A DNA stretch of 34,413 nucleotides from Acidobacteriota bacterium (lineage in GTDB: Bacteria; Acidobacteriota; Polarisedimenticolia; JACPZX01): assembly GCA_016195325.1 (NCBI GenBank), contig JACPZX010000055.1, positions 1 through 34,413 on the forward strand. Direction: 5' to 3'. Positions 24,971 through 33,282 of this stretch are shown here, piece by piece. Made by a program: the position numbers and the translations under genes. Within the stretch, counting starts at the first letter, position 1; every line of letters starts with the position of its first letter. The notes beneath the pieces are model-generated. The model saw nothing but the letters and a program-made list of their open reading frames with translations. It had not been told where the DNA came from and made no database searches.

Positions 24971-25913
24971 ATGCGGAGAGCTCTATCGGTCGGGTTGGTG
25001 TTTGCGGTGGCGGCGATGTCGGGGTCGGGCGTCCGGGCGCAGGGTCCGCCCGAGACCCCCGAGCAGTTCTACCAGCGCCTCGCCGGGCAGCAGCGCCTTC
25101 CCTCCGCCCCCGTGCGGTCGGAAGGGTCGGGGGTCACCGCGCAGGACGTCGTCTTTCAGAGCCGGACCCTCGACCGCGAGATGCGGTACCGGGTCCTCCT
25201 CCCCGCGAGCTACGGGAGCTCTCACCGCTACTACCCGGTCCTGTACCTTCTCCACGGCTACATGAACACGTACTACGACTGGGACAAGCAGACGAACCTG
25301 GCCCGCTATCTCGAGAAGTACGACCTCGTCGTCGTCCTCCCGCAATTCGACAACTCGTTCTACCTGAATTCAGCCGGGGAGCCGAAGGACAGGTACATCA
25401 CGTACTTCTTCCGCGATCTCACGCCCGACGTCGAGAGTCGCTTCCGCGCCCGGACCGAAAGCCAGGCGCGGGCGGTAGGCGGCGTCTCGATGGGGGGGGT
25501 ACGGCGCGATGCTGTGGGCCCTTCGCTACCCGCAGGCCTTCTCGTTCGCCGCCGACTTCAGCGGGTCGATCAACTTCGTCCGCGACGCGCACATGGCGGA
25601 GATCCTGAAGCCCTTCGACACGGCGAAGCTCCTCGGCCCCGACGACAGCGCCACCCGCAAGTACGGCGACATCATGGCTCTCGTGCCGACCCTCGATCCG
25701 GGCGCCCTGCCCTACATCTGGATCACCTGCGGGGCGGGAGATCACCTCCTCGCGCAGAACCTCGCCTTCGCCGACGCGCTCCGGGAGCGCCACGTCGCCT
25801 TCGAGCTTCACAGCGCCCCCGGCGAGCACGAGTGGGCCTACTGGGACGGCCAGCTCCCCTCGATGCTCGAGGCGCTGGCGAAGGCGATGAAGATCACTCG
25901 TTCGGGGGAGTGA
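24971..25913 (+). pseudogene. Secreted esterase (CE1/esterase D-like), frameshifted in a G-run
   Basis: Two frames together make a complete alpha/beta hydrolase of about 313 residues. The first (from ATG 24971) has a signal peptide and YRVLLPASYGSSHRYYPVLYLLHG, then DRYITYFFRDLTPDVE. The second frame resumes at the nucleophile elbow. The motif GVSMGGYGAM needs seven G after AT, but eight are present (25492-25499), so the frame shifts by one base in a homopolymer. Downstream the acid/His part is intact (PYIWITCGAGD, APGEHEWAYW). The break may be a sequencing or assembly error, a true pseudogene, or a phase-variable tract. A whole gene would encode a periplasmic esterase with the triad Ser, Asp, His. 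Confidence 0.85.
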
Positions 25914-25940
25914 CCGCCGGCCCCGGGACGGAGCCGGCGG
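25914..25940. terminator. GC-rich stem-loop between convergent genes
   Basis: CCGCCGGC and GCCGGCGG form a perfect 8-bp stem with an 11-base loop, starting right after the esterase stop and 12 bases from the end of the convergent kelch gene. No T-run follows, so it is an atypical, possibly bidirectional terminator. Confidence 0.5.
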
Positions 25941-25952
25941 TGGTCGATACGG

Positions 25953-27905
25953 TTACTGCGCCCGGATCGAGATCAGCACGTCATGTGACGACCCGTCATC
26001 GAGAGTCGTTCTCACGAGGTAAGTCGAATTCGCCTGCAGCGTCTTCGCGCTGAGATTGTAGATGTACTGGTCCGCCGTCGGGTCGTAGCGATACTGCGTC
26101 CCCGAGTTGGCGCCACCTGACGAGCTCACGGACTCGACCTCGGTCCCCATGACTCCGCTCGACCAGAAGTGGACGCCGATGTTGGCCACGGCGCTGGTCA
26201 CAGTGGACCCTCCGCAGCTCCGGAGCTTGAACTTGAACGGTATCGTCTGCTTCCGGTTGAAGATGCTGCTCCCGTCGGCGTTGACCGGCTGGAGGTAGCC
26301 TCCGAAGACGTAGACGTCGTCGACGGTTCCATCGCAGTCGTCGTCAATCCCGTTGCACGACTCGGGCGACGGCGAGGACGGCGTGCACACCTGCGGGACG
26401 CCAGCCGTGCAGTTGTCCACGGTCACGCGGCAGGCTCCGACGCCGCACGTCGTGTTCCCGAGGCCCTCGTCGGTTGCGCCGTTGCAGTTGTCGTCGACGC
26501 CGTTGCATACCTCGACGGATGAATTCGGCGCCGGCGCGTGGACGCATCCCGAGACCCGCTCGCACGAGTCCGCCGTGCAGGTATTCCCGTCGTCGCATGA
26601 TGCGGACCTGTCGGTGTGCGTGCAGCCCGCGTTCTCGTCGCAGCGGTCGTCGGTGCAGGCGTCGCCGTCGTCACAGCTCGAGGCATCGCCCGGATCGCAC
26701 GTGACGCCGTAAACCCCGCCGTCCGCGAGATAGCCTGCGCCATCCGAACCGCCCCACACGATCATCGCTCCGCCGGTCCAGACTGCGGAGTGCCCGACGC
26801 GCGGAGTCGGCGCGCCGAGCGTGGACGTGGGAGACCACGAGTCGGCGGACGGGTCGTAGAGGCCGCCGCTGTTCAGGTAGCCGAGTGCGGGTCCACCGTG
26901 ACCACCCCAGACGATCATCCGGCTTCCTGTCCAGACCGCGGTGGGCGCGTCCGCGGCAGGCGGCGCCCCCATCGTGGAGGTCGAGGTCCATGAATCCGGT
27001 CCAGGGTCGTAGCGGCCTCCGGTCTCGAGTCGCTCTCCCGCCGAGCCATGTCCGCCCCAGACGACCATCTCGGATCCCGTCCAGACGGCCACCTGGCCGG
27101 TTCTTGCCTGCGGCGCGCCGACGATCGACGTCGCGGTCCAGGTGTCGAGTGACGGCGGAAGGTACCGTCCCCCCGTGATGACCCGATCGGTGAGCTCGCT
27201 GTATCCCGACCAGACGACCAGGGAAAGGCCTGTCCACACGGTGGACGCCTCCGCGCGAGCGGAGGGCTCGCCGATGCTCGAGATGGGCTGCCAGGTATTT
27301 GTGTCAGGATCGTAGAGGCGTCCGTCCGCGAGCCGGGTGCATCCCGGGAAGGGATCGCACGAACTGCCGTCGTAGCCACCCCAGATCAACATCCGCCGGA
27401 TCTCGGGGGCCCACACCGCACCGTGCAGCGATCGGCGCTGGGGGGCGCCGAGCGTCGTGATCGCCTCCCAGGTGTCGTTGACGGGATCGTATCGGCCGCC
27501 GTCTCCGAAAAGAGTCGTCCCGTTGCCGGCCCCCGCCTTCCCTCCCCAGACGAGCAGCCGATCGCCCGTCCAGACGGCGGTGTGAAGTGCGCGGGGCGCG
27601 AGGAACGAAGGGGTTGCGATGGGCCGCCACGTGTCGGTGCGTGGATTGTAGGCGTAGCCGTCGTTGAACGCCGTCGAGGCGTCTTCGCCACCCCAGACGA
27701 TCATCTCGTCCCGGGCCCACACGGCGGTGTGACCGGACCGAGGGGATGGCGCCCCGACGGTCGACAGGGAATGCCAGACGTCCGCCGGCACGCCGGCCGG
27801 CGCCGCGGCGGCGGGGCGCGCGCTCAGCGCACCCATCGTCACGAGCGGGATCAGGATCGTGGCGAACCGGGACCATCGAAACAACCGGCGGATAACGTGG
27901 CGCAT
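25953..27905 (-). CDS. Kelch-repeat surface protein with MopE and PxKF modules
   Basis: A 650-residue secreted protein. After a signal peptide (about 1-35) come seven kelch-like repeats, each with SGHTAVWTGxxMIVWGG and GGRYDPxxDTW, making a beta-propeller (about 42-430). Cys-rich CDDGDACT and CDDGNTCT motifs follow (about 438-480), then two MopE-type metal-binding motifs EVCNGVDDNCNGATDEGLG and ESCNGIDDDCDGTVDD, and finally a PxKF domain (YLQPVNADGSSIFNRKQTIPF start, to the end), a module found at the C-termini of large surface proteins. Start ATG 27905 has a G-rich binding site upstream. Likely cell-surface, binding metal or an extracellular ligand. A sigma54-like promoter lies upstream on the same strand. 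Confidence 0.88.
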   Translation of the reverse strand: MRHVIRRLFRWSRFATILIPLVTMGALSARPAAAAPAGVPADVWHSLSTVGAPSPRSGHTAVWARDEMIVWGGEDASTAFNDGYAYNPRTDTWRPIATPSFLAPRALHTAVWTGDRLLVWGGKAGAGNGTTLFGDGGRYDPVNDTWEAITTLGAPQRRSLHGAVWAPEIRRMLIWGGYDGSSCDPFPGCTRLADGRLYDPDTNTWQPISSIGEPSARAEASTVWTGLSLVVWSGYSELTDRVITGGRYLPPSLDTWTATSIVGAPQARTGQVAVWTGSEMVVWGGHGSAGERLETGGRYDPGPDSWTSTSTMGAPPAADAPTAVWTGSRMIVWGGHGGPALGYLNSGGLYDPSADSWSPTSTLGAPTPRVGHSAVWTGGAMIVWGGSDGAGYLADGGVYGVTCDPGDASSCDDGDACTDDRCDENAGCTHTDRSASCDDGNTCTADSCERVSGCVHAPAPNSSVEVCNGVDDNCNGATDEGLGNTTCGVGACRVTVDNCTAGVPQVCTPSSPSPESCNGIDDDCDGTVDDVYVFGGYLQPVNADGSSIFNRKQTIPFKFKLRSCGGSTVTSAVANIGVHFWSSGVMGTEVESVSSSGGANSGTQYRYDPTADQYIYNLSAKTLQANSTYLVRTTLDDGSSHDVLISIRAQ

Positions 27906-27975
27906 GGGACCCCCCTTCGCAGGATGGAGCGTCAGATTCAGCGGAGCGACGACGCGATGTCCGCGGAGGCACTCA

Positions 27976-27991
27976 GCAATCCGGCTGCCGG
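27976..27991 (-). promoter_or_regulatory. Candidate sigma54 (-24/-12) promoter of the kelch gene
   Basis: On the minus strand the bases read CGGCAGCCGGATTGCT. The consensus is TGGCACG-N4-TTGCW. GG and GC lie at the exact required spacing, GGCA and TTGCT match, and only the outermost T and the CG of the -24 box differ. Transcription would start about 60 bases before the kelch start codon. The adjacent divergent operon encodes a sigma54 activator, which raises the odds that this site is real. Confidence 0.5.
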
Positions 27992-28003
27992 GTCCTGGCG
28001 GCT

Positions 28004-28037
28004 CGGTGCACGTCGCCGCAACTGGAGATGCACCGAT
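28004..28037. promoter_or_regulatory. Dyad next to the sigma54-like promoter
   Basis: TCGGTGCA and TGCACCGA are perfect 8-bp arms with an 18-base spacer. The dyad lies just upstream of the -24 box of the kelch promoter. It may bind a regulator such as the nearby FHA-GAF-AAA protein. No factor is known for it. Confidence 0.35.
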
Positions 28038-28155
28038 GGGTTCCGGCCCGTCGACATGGCCGCGTGGCCGTGGACGGCGCGCGGGCCCAGGGACGCGCAG
28101 GTCCCGCGTCGGAGACGGAGGTGTGACCCCAGGTCCCCACCTCCCGGTTGATTCA

Positions 28156-28187
28156 CGATTCGCTTCAGGAATACGATCGGCGAATCG
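28156..28187. promoter_or_regulatory. Dyad ahead of the kinase start
   Basis: CGATTCGC and GCGAATCG are perfect 8-bp arms with a 16-base spacer. The right arm ends at the first G of the kinase ribosome binding site (28187-28195). From the kelch promoter it lies at about -190 to -220, a usual distance for an enhancer site of a sigma54 activator. It could alternatively be an RNA hairpin limiting kinase translation. Confidence 0.35.
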
Positions 28188-28201
28188 GAGGGGGGCGGCG
28201 C

Positions 28202-30268
28202 TTGGATGGCAGGGACCGCGTGACGGAGGCGATCTCCCCGGAGGAACGGACGCGCCTCGTCTCGGGACCCGACGTTTCCTTCCCAGCGCCGCTCTCCCAC
28301 CTCTTTCGCGTCGAAGCCCGCATCGGCCGGGGTGCGTTGGGCGCCGTCTATCGAGCGCGAGCCGCGGGCTCCGACCGCGCGGTGGCGGTCAAGATCTGCG
28401 CGAGGCCGGATCGCGACTCCTTCGAGCGGATGCGGCGGGAATTCGTCGCCCTGTCCCGGATCGATCACGAGGCGGTCGCGCGGGCGATCGATTTCAAGGA
28501 GGTTGACGGCCGGGCGTGCCTCGTCTCCGAGTACGTCGCCGGCTCCAATCTGGAAGAGCACGTCGCGCGCCGCGGCAAGCTCCCGGCGCGCGAAGCGCTG
28601 GATCTGTTCCGACAGCTCCTCGGCGCGCTCGAGGCCGTCCACCGCGAAGGAATCGTCCACCGCGACGTGAAGCCGGCGAACATCGTCATCCGATCGGTCG
28701 CCGAGGGCGATCGACTCGTCCTCGTGGACTTCGGCCTCGCCCGGATGGAGGGGACCTCCTCACTGACCGGCACGGGAGACATCGTGGGGACTCCGGCCTA
28801 CATGGCACCGGAGCAGCTCTCGAATGCGCGCGAGGTCGATGCCCGCGCCGATCTGTACGCGGCGACGGCCGTTCTCTTCTTCATGATCGAAGGGAGGGCA
28901 CCCTACGAAGGTTCGACGGCTTTCGACCTGTGGAGTGCGCACCGCGTGGCGCCGATCCCGCGCCTCACGGAGGGCTCGCGGATCGAAAGGAACGTCGCGG
29001 GATCATTGATTCGCACCGGAATGCGAAAGGCTCCGTCCCGCCGATGGGCGACGGCAAACGAGGCGTCTCGCGCCGTGAGGGTCTCGGCGGCTCGACTGCG
29101 CTCTCCGCGAGGCGTCGATCGCGTCGCCGCCTGGACCCGAGCGGTGGTCGTCGAGCCCCTCGCCGACGCCCTGCGGGGGGCCGTGTCACGTCGCGTCGCG
29201 GCCTGGGGGCTCGCCGTCGCGGGCATCCTCGCCGTCACCGGGATGTCGATCGCCCTTCTCTCGACCCCGGCCGTCGTGCGCGCGGAGGTCCACGCCAACC
29301 ACCTCGTGGCTTTCGACGCCGGCGGGCGCGAGCTGTGGAGCTTCGATGCGGGAGGCGCGGTTCGGCCCGACGCTTACGTCGATCCGACGACAGGCCTGAT
29401 CCAGATTGCGGACCTCACGGGAGACGGCGTCGAGGAGGTCCTGTTCGGCGCCTCGCAGGCCGAGCCGTCCGAGGCCGCGTCGTTCCTGTACTGTCTCGAT
29501 CGCCGCGGGCGACTCGTCTGGCGACAGCCCGCCGGCGGCCGGACGATTGAGAAGCGCGGGGACTTCCGGGAGTCCGCGTTCACGGTGGCGCGAGTGCTGG
29601 TCCTCCCCGCGGACCCGAGTGGCCGGCGGGATGTGGTGATGGTGTCGAACGCCCGCACGTGGTCGGCCAGCCAGGTGCGATCCATCGCACCCGACGGGAC
29701 GACCATCGGCGAATGGTGGCACCACGGCGCCGGCTCAGCGCTTCTCGCGACCGACTTGAACGGCGACGGTCGCCCCGAGCTGCTCTACGGCGCCTTTGAC
29801 AATGCCTCCCGCGGGGCCGGACTCGTCGTCCTGGATCCCCACCACCTCGAGGGGGCCGGACCGCCGGACGAGCGCGGAGCCTCACCGTTCGCCGGTCTCG
29901 CTCGGGGGACGGAATGGGCGGACGTCAGATTTCCGAGGAGGGATGTGGATGTCGCGGCCGATGAGACAACAAGCGTCGGATTCATAGAACCCAAGCCGGA
30001 CGGAACGTTTCGGGTGCGCGTCGGGAACGCCGGCTGCGAGACGTTTTACGATCTGGGTCGAAGCCTTCGCGCGGTCGATTCGTACGCGGCCGACTCGTGC
30101 GCGGCGACGCACCGCCGGTGGCAATCCGCGGGGCGGCTGAATCACGCCTTTGGCCCGGGTGACCCCGAGTTGCTGCCGAAGCCGCAGTACTGGAACGGCT
30201 CCGCCTGGACTCCCGAAGCGGCGTTCGCCCATCCCACGGTCGGGGTCGGCACTCCGGGTGTCCCGTGA
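28202..30268 (+). CDS. Membrane Ser/Thr protein kinase with FG-GAP-like outer domain
   Basis: A 688-residue Hanks-type kinase. The glycine loop is IGRGALGAVYRAR (about residue 42), then AVAVKIC, the catalytic HRDVKPAN at 153-160, DFGLA from D176, and GTPAYMAPEQL, so all catalytic residues are present. One membrane segment follows (VAAWGLAVAGILAVTGMSIALL, about 335-357). The outer part has two FG-GAP-like calcium loops, DLTGDGVEEVLFGA (about 404) and DLNGDGRPELLYGA (about 517), of the integrin-propeller kind. TTG 28202 was chosen because GGAGGGGGG lies six bases upstream; an upstream TTG at 28148 has no binding site. The stop overlaps the next start as GTGA. The outer domain probably senses a ligand, and the next gene's FHA domain is a likely phosphothreonine reader. 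Confidence 0.9.
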   Translation: MDGRDRVTEAISPEERTRLVSGPDVSFPAPLSHLFRVEARIGRGALGAVYRARAAGSDRAVAVKICARPDRDSFERMRREFVALSRIDHEAVARAIDFKEVDGRACLVSEYVAGSNLEEHVARRGKLPAREALDLFRQLLGALEAVHREGIVHRDVKPANIVIRSVAEGDRLVLVDFGLARMEGTSSLTGTGDIVGTPAYMAPEQLSNAREVDARADLYAATAVLFFMIEGRAPYEGSTAFDLWSAHRVAPIPRLTEGSRIERNVAGSLIRTGMRKAPSRRWATANEASRAVRVSAARLRSPRGVDRVAAWTRAVVVEPLADALRGAVSRRVAAWGLAVAGILAVTGMSIALLSTPAVVRAEVHANHLVAFDAGGRELWSFDAGGAVRPDAYVDPTTGLIQIADLTGDGVEEVLFGASQAEPSEAASFLYCLDRRGRLVWRQPAGGRTIEKRGDFRESAFTVARVLVLPADPSGRRDVVMVSNARTWSASQVRSIAPDGTTIGEWWHHGAGSALLATDLNGDGRPELLYGAFDNASRGAGLVVLDPHHLEGAGPPDERGASPFAGLARGTEWADVRFPRRDVDVAADETTSVGFIEPKPDGTFRVRVGNAGCETFYDLGRSLRAVDSYAADSCAATHRRWQSAGRLNHAFGPGDPELLPKPQYWNGSAWTPEAAFAHPTVGVGTPGVP

Positions 30269-32025
30269 GGATTCTCAGGGTGCTGGCCGAGGGAGTCCTC
30301 GTCAGCCAGGTCCCTCTGCCGGAGGGCACGTTCACCATTGGAACCGGCCGCGCCAATTCGCTGGTGTTGGACCACCGCGGCGTCTCGGAATCCCACGCCG
30401 AGATCCGGAACGAGCCGTCCGGCCTCTTCGTCCGCGATCTGGGGAGCACCAACGGGGTCTTCGTGAACGGAGCGCGGATCCGCGAGGGGCGGGTGCAACC
30501 GGGAGACGAGATCCTCCTCGGCACGGCGGTCATCGTCCCAGCGGAAGTGGACTCTGCCGATCCGCGCGTGAGCGGACCTGCTTCCGCTGTCCACTACCGT
30601 GCCTGCCTCCGGGAATTCCTCGAGGTCTGCGGGTTCGAGGCGGGCATCCTGCTGAGCCGGGACGGGGAGAGGTTCACGGTCGTCGCCGACGAGGGGCGAC
30701 TCGACCACGCCGTCCTCAGCGAGACGTTGGTGGATCGCGCCGCCGCTTCGCCGGGGCCCTACGTCATCGAGAATGCCTCCGAGCATCCGTCGCTCGTCGG
30801 CGTCGAGAGCCTGACCTCCGCAGGCGCCGGGTGGGGCATCTATTACTTTCCGCTTCGATCGGGGAACGAAGTCATCGGGATGATCTGCCTGAGCCGGTTG
30901 GGGGCGGCCGCGGGGGGCCACCGGAACGACGACGCGGCGGCGGCGCTGGCGAGGGTCGTCGGGCGAGTTCTGCGGATCGATCAGCTCTCGGGCACTCTCG
31001 GGCACGAGCACGTGCGCTCGCTCGAAGCGAAATTCGAGACCGACAGACGACTTCTCGAGGAGCTCGGCGATCCGGAGATACTTGGGAGAAGCGAGGGGCT
31101 GCGCGAGGCGCTGGAGCAGGTCGCCCGGGTGGCCCCGACGAACTACCCGTTGCTTCTCCTCGGGGAGACCGGGACCGGGAAGGAGCTCCTGGCGCTCAGG
31201 GCGCACCAGCGGAGCCTGAGGTCCGGAGGGGCGTTCATCCGCGTGAACTGTGCCGCGGTCCCGGAAGAACTGATCGAGAGCGAGCTGTTCGGCCACGAGC
31301 GCGGCGCGTTCACCGGCGCGACGGCGCGACAGGTGGGGAGATTCGTGCAGGCGCATCGCGGGACCCTCCTGCTCGACGAGATCGGCGACATGAGCCCGAG
31401 GATGCAGGCCAAGGTGCTGAGGGCTCTGGAGTCAGGCGAGGTCGAGCCCGTCGGCGCCGCCCGCAGCGTTCGGGTCGACGTCAGGATCATCGCGGCGACG
31501 AACAGGAGCCTCCCGTCGATGATCGACGCCGCGCAGTTCCGCGCGGATCTCTACTTCAGGCTCCAGACGTTCGTCATCGAGATCCCGCCGCTGAGGGCGA
31601 GGCCGGGCGACATTTCGATACTCGCGCTGGAGTTCGCGCGGCGCGCGGCGCCGGAGTTCGGGAAGCGGATCGACGGGCTCAGCGTGGCCGCGCTCAAGTG
31701 CCTGGCCGCGTACGCCTGGCCCGGAAACGTCCGCGAGCTCCAGAACGTCATGATCCGCGCGGCGATGCTCTGCGCCGGAAGGACCGTCGACATCGAGGCC
31801 CTTCCGGCGAGGATCACCGGAAGCAGGATTCCGGACGCGGCCGTCTGGCCCGCGTCGCTCGGCGCCCTCGACTGGAAGAGCGGGAGCCTCGAGTTCGAGC
31901 GGGCCTTCTTCCGCGCGCATCTGGAGGCGTGCGACGGGAACGTCGCGGAGATCTCCCGGCGAACCGGTCTGGCCCGAAGGCATCTCTACGCGAGGCTGAC
32001 GCGACTCGGGCTGCGGTCGGCGTAG
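30265..32025 (+). CDS. FHA-GAF-sigma54 transcriptional activator
   Basis: A 586-residue enhancer-binding protein. An FHA domain occupies about 1-95 (FTIGTGRANSLVLDHRGVSESHAEI, then LGSTNGVFVNG), a GAF-like region about 110-245, and the AAA+ domain about 270-500. Walker A G300-ETGTGKE, GAFTGA at 347-352 (needed to contact sigma54), Walker B TLLLDEIGD and the LPFRADLYFRL-like region (QFRADLYFRLQ) are intact. A Fis-type helix-turn-helix ends the protein (VAEISRRTGLARRHLYARLTRLGL). It has no response-regulator receiver, so control should come from FHA/GAF, most simply by the upstream kinase. GTG 30265 overlaps the kinase stop. The probable target is the sigma54-like promoter at 27976-27991. Confidence 0.93.
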   Translation: MRILRVLAEGVLVSQVPLPEGTFTIGTGRANSLVLDHRGVSESHAEIRNEPSGLFVRDLGSTNGVFVNGARIREGRVQPGDEILLGTAVIVPAEVDSADPRVSGPASAVHYRACLREFLEVCGFEAGILLSRDGERFTVVADEGRLDHAVLSETLVDRAAASPGPYVIENASEHPSLVGVESLTSAGAGWGIYYFPLRSGNEVIGMICLSRLGAAAGGHRNDDAAAALARVVGRVLRIDQLSGTLGHEHVRSLEAKFETDRRLLEELGDPEILGRSEGLREALEQVARVAPTNYPLLLLGETGTGKELLALRAHQRSLRSGGAFIRVNCAAVPEELIESELFGHERGAFTGATARQVGRFVQAHRGTLLLDEIGDMSPRMQAKVLRALESGEVEPVGAARSVRVDVRIIAATNRSLPSMIDAAQFRADLYFRLQTFVIEIPPLRARPGDISILALEFARRAAPEFGKRIDGLSVAALKCLAAYAWPGNVRELQNVMIRAAMLCAGRTVDIEALPARITGSRIPDAAVWPASLGALDWKSGSLEFERAFFRAHLEACDGNVAEISRRTGLARRHLYARLTRLGLRSA

Positions 32026-32027
32026 AG

Positions 32028-32402
32028 CTATTTCTTCCCCCCGCGCTTCGCCGGCGGGCGGTAGAGGCCGAGGGGAATCCCCTCGTTGTCGTGGACGATG
32101 GCGAGCTCGTCGCCGTCGGGGAGCTTCTGCGGCGGGATGATCGTCTTCCCCCCCTTCGCCGCGATCTTCGCGACGTGCGCGGCGACGTCATCCACCTCGA
32201 TGAAGAGCTGGACGAAGCTGTGTCCCTCCGGAGGCGACGGCCAGATGCCGCCGCCAATCCCGCGGCCGGCGCCGGTGTCGATCATCCGGTACCCCATCGC
32301 GTTGTCCGCGTCGATCTTCCATCCGAAGACCTGCGTGTAGAACTCCGCGGACTTCTCCGGGTTCTTCGAGAGGATCTGGAACTGCATCACCGGGCTGGCC
32401 AT
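32028..32402 (-). CDS. Glyoxalase/VOC-family protein
   Basis: A 124-residue protein of the vicinal oxygen chelate fold: MQFQILSKNPEKSAEFYTQVFGWKI at the start, FIEVDDVAAHVAKIAAKGGKTI in the middle and IVHDNEGIPLGLYRP at the end. Glyoxalase I, dioxygenases and resistance proteins share this fold. Substrate is not readable here, and the usual metal His/Glu set is not clearly complete. AAGGAG stands seven bases before ATG. Its start lies one base after the TGA of the upstream TIGR02147-type gene, so the two form an operon. Its 3' end is two bases from the convergent activator gene. Confidence 0.85.
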   Translation of the reverse strand: MASPVMQFQILSKNPEKSAEFYTQVFGWKIDADNAMGYRMIDTGAGRGIGGGIWPSPPEGHSFVQLFIEVDDVAAHVAKIAAKGGKTIIPPQKLPDGDELAIVHDNEGIPLGLYRPPAKRGGKK

Positions 32403-32403
32403 G

Positions 32404-33189
32404 TCAGGTCTCCTTGGGATGTCTCATCGTCGTGACGGGGAAGAGGCTGATCTCGAGGCGGTAGACGTCGTCGCGCGCGTCCCCCCGCGCGAGGAGCGCG
32501 GCGAGATCGCGGTGGAAGCGGGCAATCCGATCGAGCGCCTCGGGAAGGCGTTCGCTCGAGATCGCGAGGGTCGTCGCGGAGTGCTCGCGAAGTCGCGGCG
32601 GCACGCGCTCGAAGAGATGCCGGACGGCGGCGTGCGTGAACTCCTCGACGTCGGCCGCGGCGTCGCCGGTCGTGTCGATCCACTTCCCCCGGCCGCGCAT
32701 CTCGAGCATCCCGAGGCGCAGCAGCCGCTGGAGCGCGACGTTGACCTCGTCCGCGGTCAGGCCGAGGACGCGGGCGATCCATCGGGAGTCGGCGCGGAAC
32801 TCCCGCAGCCGGATCAGCTCCAGGATCGCGAAGTGGTGCCACTCCGAGACGAGGACGGCCGTGTCGTGCGTGAGCTGCTTCACATCCGGCGCCGCTGAGG
32901 ACGAGCCGGTGCCGAACCGGCGCTCGTGCTCGATGAACTCCGCGATCGCGCTCTCCTCGAGCCGAAGCCGGGTGCCGATCTTCCGGATCGTCGCGGCGGT
33001 GAGCGCGCGCCGGCGCCGCAGCACCTGCGAGAGGGTGCCGTGGTCGACGCCGAGGCGGGCCGCAAAGGCGCGGAGCGAGTAGCGCGGGTTCTTCGCGCAC
33101 CGGCGCGCCAGCTCGGCCTGGAGGAACTGCCGGAAGCTCGCGCGGGCGGTGGCGCGGCGGGAGGAGGAACGCATCACCGTGGTCTTCAT
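32404..33189 (-). CDS. TIGR02147/DUF4423-type regulator
   Basis: A 261-residue protein. The first part has a Cro/XRE-like helix-turn-helix (YSLRAFAARLGVDHGTLSQVLRRRRALT), preceded by FRQFLQAELARRCAKNPRYS, the family opening. The second part (about 110-190) is helical with a winged-helix look (WHHFAILELIRLREFRADSRWIARVLGLTADEVNVALQRL), and a C-terminal DUF4423-like region follows. This type is frequent in Fibrobacteres, Bdellovibrionota and other deep lineages and is thought to regulate transcription. It is coupled to the VOC gene by one base. ATG 33189 is kept; ATG at 33174 is an alternative, both with weak binding sites. Confidence 0.82.
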   Translation of the reverse strand: MKTTVMRSSSRRATARASFRQFLQAELARRCAKNPRYSLRAFAARLGVDHGTLSQVLRRRRALTAATIRKIGTRLRLEESAIAEFIEHERRFGTGSSSAAPDVKQLTHDTAVLVSEWHHFAILELIRLREFRADSRWIARVLGLTADEVNVALQRLLRLGMLEMRGRGKWIDTTGDAAADVEEFTHAAVRHLFERVPPRLREHSATTLAISSERLPEALDRIARFHRDLAALLARGDARDDVYRLEISLFPVTTMRHPKET

Positions 33190-33232
33190 GGCGCGATGAT
33201 GGAGGGGGGGTGCGCCGTATTCAAGGAGCCGA

Positions 33233-33257
33233 GGGTCAAAGTGGGGCAGGGCGGTTG
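33233..33257 (+). repeat. 25-bp direct repeat, copy 1
   Basis: Begins GGGTCAAAG and ends GGGCGGTTG. It matches 34352-34376 at 24 of 25 positions, in the same orientation. The pair encloses the TPR gene. GGGGCA at 33243-33248 can pair with TGCCCC at 33256-33261, so this copy may also work as a stem-loop after the TPR gene. Confidence 0.8.
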
Positions 33258-33282
33258 CCCCGCCGCGGTCTCCTGCGCGCCT

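Noticed and set aside
28001-28037. NtrC-type enhancer site in the divergent gap
   Set aside because: The half-sites GGTGCA and TGCACC occur, but in the reverse order and with an 18-base spacer instead of five, so this is not a classical NtrC site.
28148-28201. Earlier TTG start of the Ser/Thr kinase
   Set aside because: It lacks a binding site and would place the 28156-28187 dyad inside the coding region. TTG 28202 has a good GGAGG run at six bases.
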